DNA of 30,453 nucleotides from JANLSO01 sp031362405 (lineage in GTDB: Bacteria > Actinomycetota > Thermoleophilia > Miltoncostaeales > Miltoncostaeaceae). This document shows, piece by piece, positions 1-7,537 of the stretch. Within the stretch, counting starts at the first letter, position 1, and the number at the start of each line of letters is the position of its first letter. Below the pieces are notes generated by a model. The model was not told the origin of the DNA. It saw nothing but the letters and a program-made list of their open reading frames with translations, and did not search any database. Made by a program: the position numbers and the translations under genes. The stretch lies in the NCBI GenBank assembly GCA_031362405.1, contig JANLSO010000085.1, forward strand, positions 1 through 30,453, read 5' to 3'.

Positions 1-192
1 CTGGATCGTCATGTGCAGCGAGCCGGTGATGCGTGCCCCCTTCAAGGGCTGGGCATCGGCGAACTCTGCGCGGATCGACATGAGGCCGGGCATCTCGTGC
101 TCGGCGAGCCGGATCTCCTTACGACCAAACTCGGCAAGCGAAAGGTCGGCGACCTTGAAGTCGGTCGCGGTGTTCCGGGCGGTGGTGGTCAT
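1..192 (-). CDS. ahcY: S-adenosyl-L-homocysteine hydrolase, N-terminal part (runs off the window)
   Basis: AhcY hydrolyses S-adenosylhomocysteine to adenosine and homocysteine in the cytoplasm, relieving product inhibition of methyltransferases in the methyl cycle. The 64 visible residues carry the family's N-terminal signature: DFKVADLSLAEFGRKEI, then the AEHEMPGLM stretch, and QPLKGARITGSLHMTIQ at residues 48-64. The ATG at 192-190 is preceded by GGAG five bases upstream, which fixes the start. The gene lies only 10 bp after the stop codon of the MerR-type gene on the same strand, so the two are probably co-transcribed. The catalytic and NAD-binding parts lie outside the window. Identity is secure from the N-terminal motif. 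Confidence 0.95.
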   Translation of the reverse strand, partial: MTTTARNTATDFKVADLSLAEFGRKEIRLAEHEMPGLMSIRAEFADAQPLKGARITGSLHMTIQ

Positions 193-202
193 ACGGTCTC
201 CG

Positions 203-568
203 TCATCTCGTCGGTAAGGAGGTCAGCAGGCGTGTGTGTTTTTCCTGCTCCCACCGCAGCCAGTCGGCCGCGGGCACGTCATCAGGCCGTGCGGGTGGGG
301 CGTCGAGCCACCCCTGCACAGCGTCGGCGAGCACGCGATCCGTGCGCAACCGCCGGGTGAAACCGACTTCGGCCAAGCCGAGGTCGTGGTGATCGAGCAG
401 CTCGCGCAGCGTCCGCAGGCGTTGGAGCTCCGCGGCACCGTAGAGGCGGTACCCCGATGGCGAGCGCTCCGGCACGACAAGCCCGTTGCTCTCGATGTAC
501 CTCAGCATCCGCGACGACCAGCCCGTGGTCGCCGCCGCTTCGTTGATGGTGAGTGCATCGGCCGCCAC
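203..568 (-). CDS. MerR-family transcriptional regulator
   Basis: This is a 121-residue DNA-binding protein. The N-terminal winged helix-turn-helix of the MerR family spans roughly residues 6-75 (LTINEAAATTGWSSRMLRYIE, cut short here, then the SPSGYRLY wing and a second helix pair). A short C-terminal helical part (about residues 76-121) would dimerise or bind an effector. No Cys cluster typical of metal-sensing members is visible. The GTG start at 568-566 has no Shine-Dalgarno, but a TAATGT hexamer lies 7 bases upstream, suggesting a leaderless transcript. It is followed after 10 bp by ahcY, so regulating methyl-cycle genes is a reasonable inference but unproven. Family assignment is firm; effector unknown. 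Confidence 0.88.
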   Translation of the reverse strand: MAADALTINEAAATTGWSSRMLRYIESNGLVVPERSPSGYRLYGAAELQRLRTLRELLDHHDLGLAEVGFTRRLRTDRVLADAVQGWLDAPPARPDDVPAADWLRWEQEKHTRLLTSLPTR

Positions 569-575
569 GGCGGCA

Positions 576-581
576 ACATTA
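576..581 (-). promoter_or_regulatory. Possible -10 element for a leaderless MerR-ahcY transcript
   Basis: The minus strand reads TAATGT at 581-576, ending seven bases before the GTG start codon of the MerR gene, with no ribosome-binding site between. TAnnnT at that distance is the usual arrangement for leaderless messages in actinobacteria. TTGACA occurs at 596-591 but only nine bases upstream, too close to serve as a normal -35 box for this hexamer. It could be an operator half or chance. Confidence 0.35.
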
Positions 582-592
582 GCAGGGCCTTG

Positions 593-946
593 TCAACCTT
601 CTGGGTGGGCGTTGCCTGGTTGATCGTCGGCGATCAGGTGCCGTGCGTCGCCGAGGGCTTTCTCGTAGGCCGGACGAAGGGCCCCGAGCGCGTCGCGGAG
701 AACGAGCTGTCGATCGGGCGTCGTGTGGGAGGCAAGCGCGAGGAGGCGATCGACGGACACCTCGAACGCGGCGAACCGCCCCGCCAGGTGAGGCAGAACC
801 CCGTCCGACGGCACGGAGTTCTCGGCCGCATACGCGGTGACGCGATCAGGGTCGCGCCGACGCGCTGGATCGAGCACCGCGCGCACAAGTTCCTCACGCG
901 CGGCACGACCCGCCCCCGGAGGCGACGGCGCGGCAGAGTCGGTCAT
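593..946 (-). CDS. Uncharacterised 117-residue protein
   Basis: I do not recognise this protein. It is predicted soluble and helical, with a Pro/Ala-rich N-terminus (residues 1-15) followed by amphipathic segments rich in Arg, Leu and Ala. There is no signal peptide, membrane segment or Cys cluster. It lies upstream of the MerR gene on the same strand with a 24-bp gap. Its ATG (946-944) lies 13 bp downstream of a perfect 35-bp palindrome and lacks an obvious Shine-Dalgarno. Codon use looks like that of its neighbours. The long open frame on the opposite strand here is a GC-rich shadow. It is probably a real but lineage-restricted gene; moderate confidence. Confidence 0.6.
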   Translation of the reverse strand: MTDSAAPSPPGAGRAAREELVRAVLDPARRRDPDRVTAYAAENSVPSDGVLPHLAGRFAAFEVSVDRLLALASHTTPDRQLVLRDALGALRPAYEKALGDARHLIADDQPGNAHPEG

Positions 947-959
947 GGGCCGACGCTCG

Positions 960-994
960 TGTCAACAAACGGTGCCCGGCACCGTTTGTTGACA
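960..994. repeat. Perfect 35-bp intergenic palindrome (element 1), TGTCA...CGGTGCC-C-GGCACCG...TGACA
   Basis: The left arm TGTCAACAAACGGTGCC (960-976) is the exact reverse complement of the right arm (978-994) around a single C at 977. It sits between the dodecin stop (1019) and the start of the uncharacterised gene (946). A second member with the same outer TGTCA and inner CGGTGCC-N-GGCACCG lies at 13092-13124. It could fold into a 17-bp hairpin as RNA or cruciform and might act as a terminator, protein-binding site or REP-like dispersed repeat. There is no T-tract. Confidence 0.9.
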
Positions 995-1018
995 TCACAG
1001 GGCAGGTGGTCGCTCAGC

Positions 1019-1225
1019 TCAGTCTTCCAGGATGAAGGTGATGAGCATGTTCACCTGGTACTCGGCCACGGTGCCGTCCTCAGCCACGCGCACGTACTGC
1101 TCCTTGATCCAGGCGCTTCGCACGTTGCGAAGTGTTTTGTTCGCGCGAGCCAGCCCCGCGGCAATGGCGGCGTCGAAGCTGTTAGGCGAGGTGGCGGTGA
1201 TCTCACTGACACGTGCGACAGACAT
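1019..1225 (-). CDS. Dodecin family flavin-binding protein
   Basis: Dodecins are small proteins that assemble into hollow dodecamers and store or buffer FMN/riboflavin-type flavins in the cytoplasm. The 68-residue length and the sequence fit the family along its whole length: EITATSPNSFDAAI near the N-terminus, then TLRNVRSAWIKEQ, and EYQVNMLITFILED at the C-terminus. Trp39 and Gln57 fall where the flavin-stacking Trp and flavin-contacting Gln of dodecins lie. The ATG at 1225-1223 follows GGAG with good spacing. It is upstream of the unknown 117-residue gene on the same strand, separated by the palindrome, which may end its transcript. Confidence 0.95.
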   Translation of the reverse strand: MSVARVSEITATSPNSFDAAIAAGLARANKTLRNVRSAWIKEQYVRVAEDGTVAEYQVNMLITFILED

Positions 1226-1378
1226 GTGGTCTCCAGAGGTCGGTATGACGAGATCGCCAGGCCATCACGGACGACGCTCTTGGCGCAAGGGCCAAAAAGA
1301 GCGGGCGTGACATTGGTGTTATGTCGCGAGCGCCACGGGCACTGGATGACCGAGAATGACCGTCGACCGTCGCGCAAC

Positions 1379-1384
1379 AGGAGG
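1379..1384 (+). promoter_or_regulatory. Shine-Dalgarno that decides the start of the CBM48-like gene
   Basis: AGGAGG at 1379-1384 stands seven bases before the GTG at 1392-1394. An in-frame ATG at 1356 has no comparable site, so the GTG is the better start. Confidence 0.75.
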
Positions 1385-1391
1385 CCGGAGG

Positions 1392-1676
1392 GTGATCAAG
1401 CGAGCGCGGGGCACCAACGGGGACGTTCGGCTGACCTTCGCGGTCGAGGACGACCGCCGAGTTTCACTCGTCTGCGACGCCAACGGCTGGGACCCATTGG
1501 CCCATCCCCTGGTGAAGCGCGCGAACGGAACCCGCTCGGCGGCCGTCGTCGTGCAGAAGGGCACAGAGATACGCTTTCGCTACCTCGCCGACGGGGGCGA
1601 CTTCTACGACGACCCGGATGCCGATCTCTTCGAAGACAACGGCATGGGCAGCCACCACGGAGTCGTCATCGCCTAG
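1392..1676 (+). CDS. Freestanding CBM48 / isoamylase-early-set-like small protein
   Basis: The 94-residue product (from the GTG supported by AGGAGG) consists of essentially one early-set/CBM48-type beta-sandwich, the kind of domain that binds glycogen or starch at the N-terminus of branching and debranching enzymes and in AMPK-beta. Visible hallmarks are the VSLVCDANGWDPLAHPL strand-loop with the conserved NxWD-like core, the middle part VQKGTEIRFRYLAD, and a C-terminal DDPDADLFEDNGMGSHHGVV. There is no catalytic domain, signal peptide or membrane segment. The neighbours do not explain it, but a debranching-type enzyme lies 6 kb downstream. Domain call is good; cellular role is inference. Confidence 0.8.
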   Translation: MIKRARGTNGDVRLTFAVEDDRRVSLVCDANGWDPLAHPLVKRANGTRSAAVVVQKGTEIRFRYLADGGDFYDDPDADLFEDNGMGSHHGVVIA

Positions 1677-2263
1677 GGAAGCGTCGGTATCTCTGTGATG
1701 GTTTGGTGGTGGAGTTCCACTCTGGGTGGAATTCGTCGGGGAGATCGGCCTCGACGTCCGCGGTTGCCGCGCCCGCGGCGAGATGGGCCCTGAAGGCCGT
1801 CAGAGGCCCTCCCCGCCTCCACCGCCATCGCGATGATGGTCTCGAGATCGCTGGTATCCCGCGCCTGCTGAAGAAGGCCGAAAACAGCGCATCGACAACG
1901 GCCTCGGCCACACCCTGGCTTCGGGCAAGCGCGACGACCCGGTGGGCGAGCGCGGTGTGGGGCGCGCGGGGCAGCTCATGGAGGGCGAAGTCGATGTCGA
2001 CTGCACGCCCGGCCTCCGTCACCCGCGCAAAGCCGCGCTCAACCGCCTCGGCGCAACGAACTTCGCGGAAAAGAACGGTGCGGCGGGAAGGCCCGCCGCC
2101 GGCATGTCGGGCTGAAATTGAAACGCTCGGTGGCGGATCTCGACCGACCCGCCCTCCGGCCGCTGTTGAGGGCTCGCCTCAGATTTCGGGGACCCGACGA
2201 AGCACCACGGGCACGCGATGTCGTGCCCCGAGGTCGATCCGCAGGACAGAGAGAATCGGTCAC
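1666..2263 (-). pseudogene. FrnE-type DsbA-family oxidoreductase, multiply frameshifted
   Basis: Pieces of a FrnE-like DsbA/2-hydroxychromene-2-carboxylate isomerase-type thioredoxin-fold protein are spread over several frames. The CxxC segment HDIACPWCFVG reads in one frame near 2220, PRNLRRALN in another, VEIRHRAFQFQPDMP back in the first. RVTEAGRAVDIDF with ALAHRVVALARSQG and VVDALFSAFF follows in the frame 2022-1666, then DTSDLETIIAMAVEAG in yet another. The expected GV(T/S)GVPFF cis-Pro region is missing, so the C-terminus is lost. The GTG at 2263 overlaps the stop of the NYN gene by GTGA, showing it was once translationally coupled to it. At least four frame changes make a single sequencing error unlikely. 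The 3' end overlaps the CBM48-like gene's stop. Confidence 0.75.
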
Positions 2264-2898
2264 GCGTGCGACTGCTCTGCCGCGGCGTAGAGCTCGAGAA
2301 GGCTCTGGCGTGGAGCGAGCCAGGCGCCTTCGGCGGGGATGCGATCAAGCGGTGTCTCGCGCACGAGGGCCGTTTCGAACAGACCCGGGATGTCTTCAAG
2401 ATCGATGAACGCCATCTCGGCCGACTGCATCGCGGTGTAACTCACCTCGCGAAAACCGAGCACCGTCAGGGGCAGCCGGCCCGCCAACGCCGAGAGGTCG
2501 TCGTCGAAATCGCGGTACTGGTCGTTGGAGGCGAGGATCAGCTCGGAGAGTGGCCCCTCACGCTCGCGCAGCGCGACATGCGCCAAGAGCTCGGCGTCGA
2601 TGTCGTCGTCGGTCTCGCGTTTGGGCTTGAGGAAGACCGAAAAGCCGGAGCTGCGGACCGCATCGACCCAGCTGCGCACGCGCTCGGTGTCGGGCGGGAG
2701 GTTCGAAAAGACGCAGGCTTCGGGAACCTCGCCCGGTTCGAGCCGGTCGACCAGCCAGCGTGCCAGCACATCGAAACGCGGCCGTTCTTCACGCAAAGGA
2801 GCGCGTCCACCAAGGACGGTACCGAGCACCATGTCGATGTTCGGGGCATCCCAGACCAGTAGCCGGCGGGGCGGTGCGCCCGAGGCGGGCTCGACCAT
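2260..2898 (-). CDS. NYN-domain (PIN-like) protein
   Basis: This 212-residue protein carries a NYN domain, a PIN-like nuclease fold usually acting on RNA with acidic residues holding a metal ion. Near the N-terminus LLVWDAPNIDM gives the typical strand with Asp17 and Asn20. The acidic cluster ETDDDIDAELLAHVA (near residue 100) and ILASNDQYRDF (near residue 122) supply the other conserved acidic positions. The last 60 residues are a helical extension. No signal peptide is present. The ATG at 2898-2896 follows AGAAGA. It heads a unit with the broken FrnE-type gene, which overlaps its stop. RNA substrate unknown; domain call confident. Confidence 0.85.
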   Translation of the reverse strand: MVEPASGAPPRRLLVWDAPNIDMVLGTVLGGRAPLREERPRFDVLARWLVDRLEPGEVPEACVFSNLPPDTERVRSWVDAVRSSGFSVFLKPKRETDDDIDAELLAHVALREREGPLSELILASNDQYRDFDDDLSALAGRLPLTVLGFREVSYTAMQSAEMAFIDLEDIPGLFETALVRETPLDRIPAEGAWLAPRQSLLELYAAAEQSHA

Positions 2899-2987
2899 GA
2901 GGATCTTCTTTCACGCGCGGGACGTAGGCGGCTTCAGGCTACCCCTCCCCGAAGACCCACTCGCACGGTGTGCAACCATCGCGGGCA

Positions 2988-3308
2988 ATGACCACCCTGG
3001 TAGGCCTTCTCGCCGGAACACTGACAACCGGCTGCTTCCTCCCCCAGCTCGCGCGATCGTGGCGCACGCGATCAACCGAAGACCTGTCGTGGCTGTACCT
3101 GGTGCTCCTGAGCGTCGGCATCGCCCTATGGATGACGTACGGCCTGCTGAACTCGGATCTCGCGATCACGCTGACGAACTTCTTCAGCCTGGCAATGGTG
3201 CTCGGGCTGATCGGGATCAAGACACTCGGCGACCGGACGCCCACCGGGGGCGTCGGCGACGGGAGCCCCTCGCCTCAGGCCCCCGCCAGGTCTACGCTCA
3301 AACCGTGA
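2988..3308 (+). CDS. SemiSWEET / PQ-loop transporter
   Basis: SemiSWEETs are three-helix membrane proteins that dimerise to move sugars down a gradient. From the ATG at 2988 the product is 106 residues. TM1 is TTLVGLLAGTLTTGCF, ending in the PQ motif LPQLARSWRTRSTEDLSW. TM2 is LYLVLLSVGIALWMTYGLL and TM3 is ITLTNFFSLAMVLGLIGI. A polar Pro/Gly-rich tail of about 25 residues follows. A GTG six codons upstream (2970) is an alternative start. The stop codon overlaps the GTG start of the next gene (GTGA), implying translational coupling. Substrate cannot be read from sequence. Confidence 0.88.
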   Translation: MTTLVGLLAGTLTTGCFLPQLARSWRTRSTEDLSWLYLVLLSVGIALWMTYGLLNSDLAITLTNFFSLAMVLGLIGIKTLGDRTPTGGVGDGSPSPQAPARSTLKP

Positions 3309-4816
3309 CACTTCACGATCCGCTGGTTCTCGTCACCGGCCCGACCGGCTACGTGGGCGGCCGCCTCCTCACCGCCCTCCAAGCGCGCGGCGCCCGGGTG
3401 CGGTGCCTGACGCGCCGTCCGGAATCGCTTGCGGGACGGATCGACGAGCGCACCGAGGTCGTCGAGGCCGACGTGCTCGAGCCCGACACCCTCACTGCCG
3501 CCCTCGACGGGGTCGAGGTTGCCTACTACATGGTCCACTCGATGGGCTCACGTGGCTCGTTCGAGGATGAAGACCGCGCGGCGGCCACCAACTTCGCGGC
3601 CGCCGCGGCCCGGGCGGGCGTGCGGCGAATCGTCTACCTCGGCGGACTCGGACGCTCTGGTGCGAGCCTGTCGGACCACCTCGCCAGCCGCCAGGAAGTC
3701 GGACGGATTCTCAGCTCCACCGGGGTGCCCACCATCGAGTTCCGGGCCAGCATCATCGTGGGTTCCGGGAGCCTGTCATTCGAGGTGCTGCGCGGCTTGG
3801 TGCACAAGCTGCCGATAATGATCACGCCGCGTTGGGTCGACACGCTTACCCAGCCGATCGCCATCGAGGACGTCATCGCCTACCTCGGCGGGGCTCTCGA
3901 CCTTGACGCCGACACGAGTGCGACCTACGAGATCGGTGGCCCCGACCGCGTTTCGTATGGCGAGCTGATGAGCGAGTACGGGCGCCAACGCGGCCTGGAG
4001 CGGCGCTTCATCTCGGTGCCATTCCTCACGCCGCGCCTGTCGAGCCTGTGGCTGGGCCTTGTCACACCCGTGTACGCGCGGGTCGCCCGCAAAATGATCG
4101 ACGGGCTGCGCAACGAGACGATTGTCGGCAACGACCAGGCCGCACGAGACTTCCCGCAGATCCATCCCCGTGGGGTCGCCGCGGCGGTGGCGGGCGCCAT
4201 TACCGATCGCAACGAAGCCCCGACGCGGTGGTCTGACTCGATCTCCTCAGGGGGCTCGGCGCGGCGGGCCCTGCCGACTCCCCTGCGGCGCCAGATCGTC
4301 GACTCGCGCTGGGTCTGGGTTCCGACCACACCAGAGGTGGCCTTCAAGCCGATCCAACGCATCGGCGGGCGCACCGGCTGGTACTACGGCGAGCGTCTGT
4401 GGGATATGCGCGGCTTCCTCGACCTCGTGATGGGTGGGGTGGGAACCCGCCGCGGACGACGCCACGCGGTCGACCTCGCTCCGGGTGACACCGTCGACTT
4501 CTGGCGTGTCGAGGCCATCGAGCCCGACCGTCTGCTGCGCCTCGTCGCCGAGATGAAACTGCCCGGAAAGGCCTGGCTCCAGTTCCGGGTCGAGCCCTCT
4601 CGGCACGGATCGATCATCCGCCAGACGGCTTTCTTCGAGCCGAAAGGCCTCTTTGGGCGCCTGTACTGGCATGCCCTGTCGCCATTTCACCAGTTCGTCT
4701 TCCCAGGAATGCTGCGACGGATCGCTGAGATCGCCTCGGTCTCACCGACGCCCACGGCAACGCCCGCGCCTCCCGTTGGTGTCACCGCCGGCCCCGAGCC
4801 GCTGCACGACGCCTAG
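3305..4816 (+). CDS. SDR-family NAD(P)-binding oxidoreductase with C-terminal DUF2867
   Basis: The product is 503 residues. Residues 1-280 form an atypical/extended SDR Rossmann fold: VLVTGPTGYVGGRLL is the nucleotide-binding loop, VAYYMVHSMGSRGSF follows the fourth strand, and IVYLGGLG with the LASRQEVG stretch occupy the catalytic-region positions. Residues 330-475 match the DUF2867 architecture (WVWVPTTPEVAFKPIQRIGG, cut here, then WYYGERLWDMRG, VDFWRVEAIEPDRLLRL, FEPKGLFGRLYWHALSPFH). A Pro/Thr-rich tail ends the protein. The GTG start at 3305 overlaps the SemiSWEET stop; the open frame extending further upstream is only a shadow of the NYN gene. The reaction is unknown. Fusion type is a known SDR-DUF2867 class. 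Confidence 0.9.
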   Translation: MTLHDPLVLVTGPTGYVGGRLLTALQARGARVRCLTRRPESLAGRIDERTEVVEADVLEPDTLTAALDGVEVAYYMVHSMGSRGSFEDEDRAAATNFAAAAARAGVRRIVYLGGLGRSGASLSDHLASRQEVGRILSSTGVPTIEFRASIIVGSGSLSFEVLRGLVHKLPIMITPRWVDTLTQPIAIEDVIAYLGGALDLDADTSATYEIGGPDRVSYGELMSEYGRQRGLERRFISVPFLTPRLSSLWLGLVTPVYARVARKMIDGLRNETIVGNDQAARDFPQIHPRGVAAAVAGAITDRNEAPTRWSDSISSGGSARRALPTPLRRQIVDSRWVWVPTTPEVAFKPIQRIGGRTGWYYGERLWDMRGFLDLVMGGVGTRRGRRHAVDLAPGDTVDFWRVEAIEPDRLLRLVAEMKLPGKAWLQFRVEPSRHGSIIRQTAFFEPKGLFGRLYWHALSPFHQFVFPGMLRRIAEIASVSPTPTATPAPPVGVTAGPEPLHDA

Positions 4817-4939
4817 CTGAATCACCGTTCGACGGGGATGTCTCTCGCCCCCGCTGGTTGCACGACCGAGAACTCCGGTAACGCAGGGTGCGCCCCGCGG
4901 TCTGACCGTGCGACGTCCCGTCGTCATCCGAAGGACTCG

Positions 4940-6659
4940 GTGAAAGACCTCTCTCCCCGAACCGCCCGTTACGGGCTCTCGCCATCGCCGCGCTGGCGGC
5001 CTGCGCCCTGCCCGCCTCGGCTCGTGCCGGCGTTCAGGTGTTCGGCACCGGTGAGCCGACGTACACCTAGGGCACGAACAACACATACTGGTTCGAGTAC
5101 TCCTCGGGCGGCTGAACTTCTTCTACGGACGCGACGGACAGAACGTTTCGTTGGCGACCGTCCCCTCCGCTGCGAACGGTTCGCTCGGCTCGGGGTCGAT
5201 CAGCAACACGGGGAATTTCAACTTCACCGGCGTGGCCGGGGTGGCCCTGCCCCTAGCCAACGGCAGCTCCTACGGGGCCTGGGTAAGCGGTGACGGCTAC
5301 TACGCATATCTCGGCGCGTGGGCGCCGGGGCTGGGCGGCAGTTCCTGCACGAACAGCAACAGCGTCGGCAAGAGCACGTTCAGCACCATCGACAACACCA
5401 TCCCCCGCAGGTCGCCGTCGCGGTGAACGGAACCGGTACGTACGCCAAGGCGTCGCCGCTGAACGTCTCGATCAACTATGCCCACGCAATAAGCCCCCCG
5501 TGGCCGAACGGAACCCCGGGCCTCAGCGCGAACTACACGTGCGTTCGCGGCGGTGGCGACCCCGCCACCGTCTGCACGGGGCAAACCTTCACCTACGACC
5601 CCGCCTGCAGCAGGCTCCCGGCGTCGCGCGCGACGAACATCAGCTTCGCCTGCCAGCTCACGGTCGGCCCCGAGGTCGCCGACGGGCCGGTGACGATCTG
5701 CGTGCAGGCCACCGACAGCGCTGTTCCCGATAACCCGTCGAACTCGAACCAGCTTCTGCGGACCAATGGTCAGCCCGTCGATGCGAGCGACGCGAACATC
5801 TCGGCGCCGGGCTGCGGATGGGTGATCCTCGATCGCACCGCACCTGCGCTCACCGCCGGTGCCCCGACGACCGCGAAGGTCGGGCAGCTCGTCTCCCTCA
5901 CCGCCGCAGGCACCGACGCGGGCAGCGGCCTCAGCAACCAATGGACGTGGAAGTTCGGTGACAACACCGCCGACGGGTCGGGGGTAACGGCGACGCACAC
6001 GTTCACCCAGGCGGGCACCTTCCAGGTGAAGCTGCTGTCGGCCGACACGGCCGGCAACGTCAGCGAGGCAACGCGCACGATCGTCGTTTCTGCGGCGACG
6101 ACCGGTACGCCAGGAACTCGGGGCACGCCGGGCGCTCCGGGAACCCCCGGGACCCCGGGAATCCCGGCACAACGCCACCGGCGATCACGTCGCCCGGAAC
6201 CGGCGGCACCGTCGTCATACCGCCGACGGCCGCACAGATCGTGCTCTCGGCGGGCGGCGGCACACCGATCGTCAGCCGAAGCTCCGGTGTGCTGGGTGTC
6301 ATGGCACCCAAGAAGAGCGTGGCGATCGCACTCACCTCCGACGTGCCCGGCACCGCCGACATCGCGCTGACACGTGCCGGTGCCATCCGCAGCAAGGGAT
6401 CGGTCACTCTGAAGACGGCCGGCACAATCGGCTTCGCGCTCCCGCTGCCAAAAAGACCTTGCTCCCGGAACCTACGAGCTGCGTGTCGTTGCTCACCCCG
6501 CAGGCCGGCGACGCGGTGTCGACGGTGAAGCTGAAGGTGACGTTCGTCGCCGCGAAGGCGAGGAAGCCCGCGGGCAAGCGGCTCGACTCCGGCCACGCAG
6601 GCCCCCGCCTCACCGCCCCGGGCATCGACCGCGCGCTGGCCGTCACGGCGTCGCGATGA
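4940..6659 (+). pseudogene. Secreted PKD-domain protein with collagen-like linker, frameshifted
   Basis: Coding traces run through all three frames. A signal-peptide-like stretch (RALAIAALAACALPASARA) is followed by VQVFGTGEPTYT, a TAG stop, then TNNTYWFEYSSGG. A second frame at 5151-5400 has NTGNFNFTGVAGVALPLANG. A third frame from about 5405 to 6165 includes a PKD repeat (WTWKFGDNTADGSGVTATHTF, cut here) and a GxP-rich collagen-like linker near 6110-6165. The frame changes again at about 6170 (IVLSAGGGTPIVSRSSGVLG) and at about 6460 (TYELRVVAHPAG..., ending TASR). A GTG at 4940 behind AAGGA is the likely start. It was probably a cell-surface or extracellular protein. The in-frame TAG plus at least four shifts suggest a decayed gene, although run-length errors in C/G runs could explain some shifts. 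Confidence 0.7.
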
Positions 6660-6681
6660 TGGGGACGGGCGGCGGGAGGGC

Positions 6682-7378
6682 TCACCTGCCAAACCGCGGC
6701 CGTGGATCGGCGGGTGGCCCCACGTGGGTGCTCAGCCATTCGCGCAGAGGTGCGGCGGAGTTCCACGAGGCCCGGACCCGCTGGAGAGCGTGGGAAGAAG
6801 AGATCGTCGACGGATCGGTGATGTGCTCGATCGCGATGAGGCCCCGGAAAACGCAGCAGCTCGATGCGCGGGTGATCCTTGGGGTACCCGCGCGGAGCGG
6901 TCTTCAGGGGGGCGGCGCCACCCGACTCGACGGCGATGTCGGCCGCCGCGAGTTCAGAAATCGCCGCGATGAGCCGTGCGCCGCGATGTTCGTGGTCGAT
7001 GGCCGTCCGAAACCGGGCGATCTGATCGGGTGTGAATGCGTAGCAACCGCTGGCGATGATCAGCCCCTGCGCCCCGATCTGGACGTAGCGCACCGTGCCA
7101 TCGCGCGATTCGGCACCGGCTCCGAGCATCATCTTGTACGGCGACTTGTCGGGCGAGAAGCGGACATCGCGGTAGGGGCGAAACAGGTGGAACGCATCGG
7201 GGTCGGGGTCGACGGCATCAAGGAGGGCACGCAACGGATCGCGCACCGACCGCTCCCAGACCTTCTTGTGGGCCTGCCAGAACTCCTTGGAGTTGTCGCC
7301 CGCGAGGCGCCGATAGAAGTCGGTTGCCTCCGGCGGGAAGCCGGCGAATTGTTCCACCGGCATCGCTGCGTCGGCCAT
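6682..7378 (-). pseudogene. DUF2461 family protein with a single frameshift
   Basis: From the ATG at 7378 the first 175 residues are a typical DUF2461 protein: FAGFPPEATDFYRRLAGDNS (cut), KEFWQAHKKVWE, FRPYRDVRFSPDKSPYKMML (cut), YVQIGAQGLIIASGCY and the DHPRIELLRF stretch. The frame then shifts at about 6842-6850, next to CCCC and AAAA runs. In the new frame the expected C-terminus continues (GLIAIEHITDP, VRASWNSAAPLREWLSTHVG) to a stop at 6682-6684. One extra base explains everything, so this is either a very recent inactivation or a sequence error. Function of the family is unknown. It converges on the PKD gene with a 22-bp gap. Confidence 0.8.
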
Positions 7379-7524
7379 CGCCCCACTCCTTGTGTCGTTG
7401 GTTCAGTCGAACGACGAACCTCGCCCGGCAAAAGGGACCGATGACGGCGCAAACTTCACGTCTTTGCTTCCATCGTGCCACGCAAGCGGCCACACTTGCC
7501 GGGTGCCCATCCACACCCCTCCCC

Positions 7525-7530
7525 GAGGAG
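7525..7530 (+). promoter_or_regulatory. Shine-Dalgarno for the 34-codon small ORF
   Basis: GAGGAG at 7525-7530 stands seven bases before a TTG at 7538-7540, supporting translation of the small ORF that follows. Confidence 0.6.
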
Positions 7531-7537
7531 CACCGCG

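Noticed and set aside
216..222. AAGGAGG on the + strand
   Set aside because: It precedes no plausible + strand gene and falls inside the MerR and ahcY region on the other strand.
591..596. TTGACA on the minus strand as a -35 box
   Set aside because: It is only nine bases from the TAATGT hexamer, far short of normal spacing, and no other -10 fits.
236..2290. 684-codon open frame on the + strand
   Set aside because: It runs antisense through the MerR, unknown and dodecin genes and the FrnE remnant; composition is Arg/Gly-rich shadow sequence with no domain.
2525..3304. Long upstream extension of the SDR-DUF2867 frame
   Set aside because: It is a shadow of the NYN and SemiSWEET genes; the Rossmann motif begins right after GTG 3305, which overlaps the previous stop.
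5551..5570. Perfect 8-bp inverted repeat CGGTGGCG...CGCCACCG
   Set aside because: It lies inside coding sequence of the PKD remnant and is explained by Gly/Pro/Ala codons in GC-rich DNA.
5300..6178. 292-codon minus-strand open frame
   Set aside because: It lies antisense to the PKD-protein traces, which have recognisable domains; the minus frame has none.
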